5,853 bases of DNA from JBBQVS01 sp038211295 (lineage in GTDB: Bacteria > Chloroflexota > Ktedonobacteria > Ktedonobacterales > Ktedonobacteraceae): contig JBBQVS010000130.1 in the NCBI GenBank assembly GCA_038211295.1, positions 1 to 5,853 of the forward strand. The letters run 5' to 3'. Of this stretch, positions 5,838 through 5,853 are shown piece by piece. Position numbers and translations under genes: made by a program. The number at the start of each line of letters is the position of its first letter. Within the stretch, counting starts at the first letter, position 1. The notes beneath the pieces were generated by a model. It made no database searches. It worked only from the letters and a program-made list of their open reading frames with translations, and was not told the origin of the DNA.

Positions 5838-5853
5838 ATTTCCGCTCAAATGA

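Larger units (their letters stand above)
5727..5853. repeat. Composite hairpin element with short outer inverted repeats
   Basis: TCATTTGA (5727..5734) and TCAAATGA (5846..5853) are a perfect 8-bp inverted repeat bracketing the two hairpins described separately. The right copy ends exactly at the window edge, so the match may continue (the left copy is preceded by CT). The whole block of roughly 127 bp has no coding capacity and could be a mobile, REP/MITE-like unit. An 8-bp match at this distance could arise by chance, so the outer boundary is tentative. Confidence 0.4.

Noticed and set aside
5366..5853. CRISPR array or tRNA suggested by repeated palindromic segments
   Set aside because: There are no regularly spaced identical direct repeats with unique spacers and no cloverleaf. 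The repeats are inverted arms of hairpins.

Overview
The window carries a compact, intact three-gene operon on the minus strand, read from right to left: a small Rossmann-like protein (4672..5262), a very long type I restriction endonuclease R subunit, HsdR (859..4665), and a YgjP/SprT-like zinc metallopeptidase (158..862). The genes are packed for translational coupling. There are 6 nt between the first and second, and a 4-nt ATGA overlap between the second and third. A good candidate sigma-70-type promoter (5318..5344) lies about 55 nt upstream of the first start codon, so the window probably holds a complete transcription unit from promoter to last stop codon.

The flanks are rich in inverted repeats. 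To the right of the operon are a 127-bp near-perfect inverted repeat (5366..5492), a short hypothetical ORF (5479..5673) whose last codons and stop lie inside that repeat, and a nested double hairpin (5742..5837) whose parts can re-pair into a perfect 32-bp stem. To the left of the operon (1..157) is a chain of small GC-rich hairpins with no gene.

Organism: a bacterium of moderate to fairly high G+C. The style of the intergenic repeats (GGGGAGACCCTTGCGGTCTCC cores, GGGAC...GTCCC hairpins, C-rich/G-rich stem-loops) recalls Chloroflexota of the Ktedonobacterales type. That is an impression from memory, not a demonstrated assignment.

How the genes may work together: HsdR is the ATP-driven translocase and nuclease of a type I restriction system. 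It needs HsdM and HsdS to recognise and methylate DNA, and neither is in this window. The first gene has a fold reminiscent of nucleoside deoxyribosyltransferase/TIR-like nucleotide-processing proteins. It opens with QLSLF, an exact match to the consensus sliding-clamp-binding peptide. HsdR carries an unusual N-terminal extension of about 150 residues that looks like a winged helix plus an acidic linker. The metallopeptidase has a complete active site. The most interesting reading is a restriction-based defence cassette with two accessory proteins, one possibly tied to the replication clamp or to nucleotide sensing and one a protease. This is inference.
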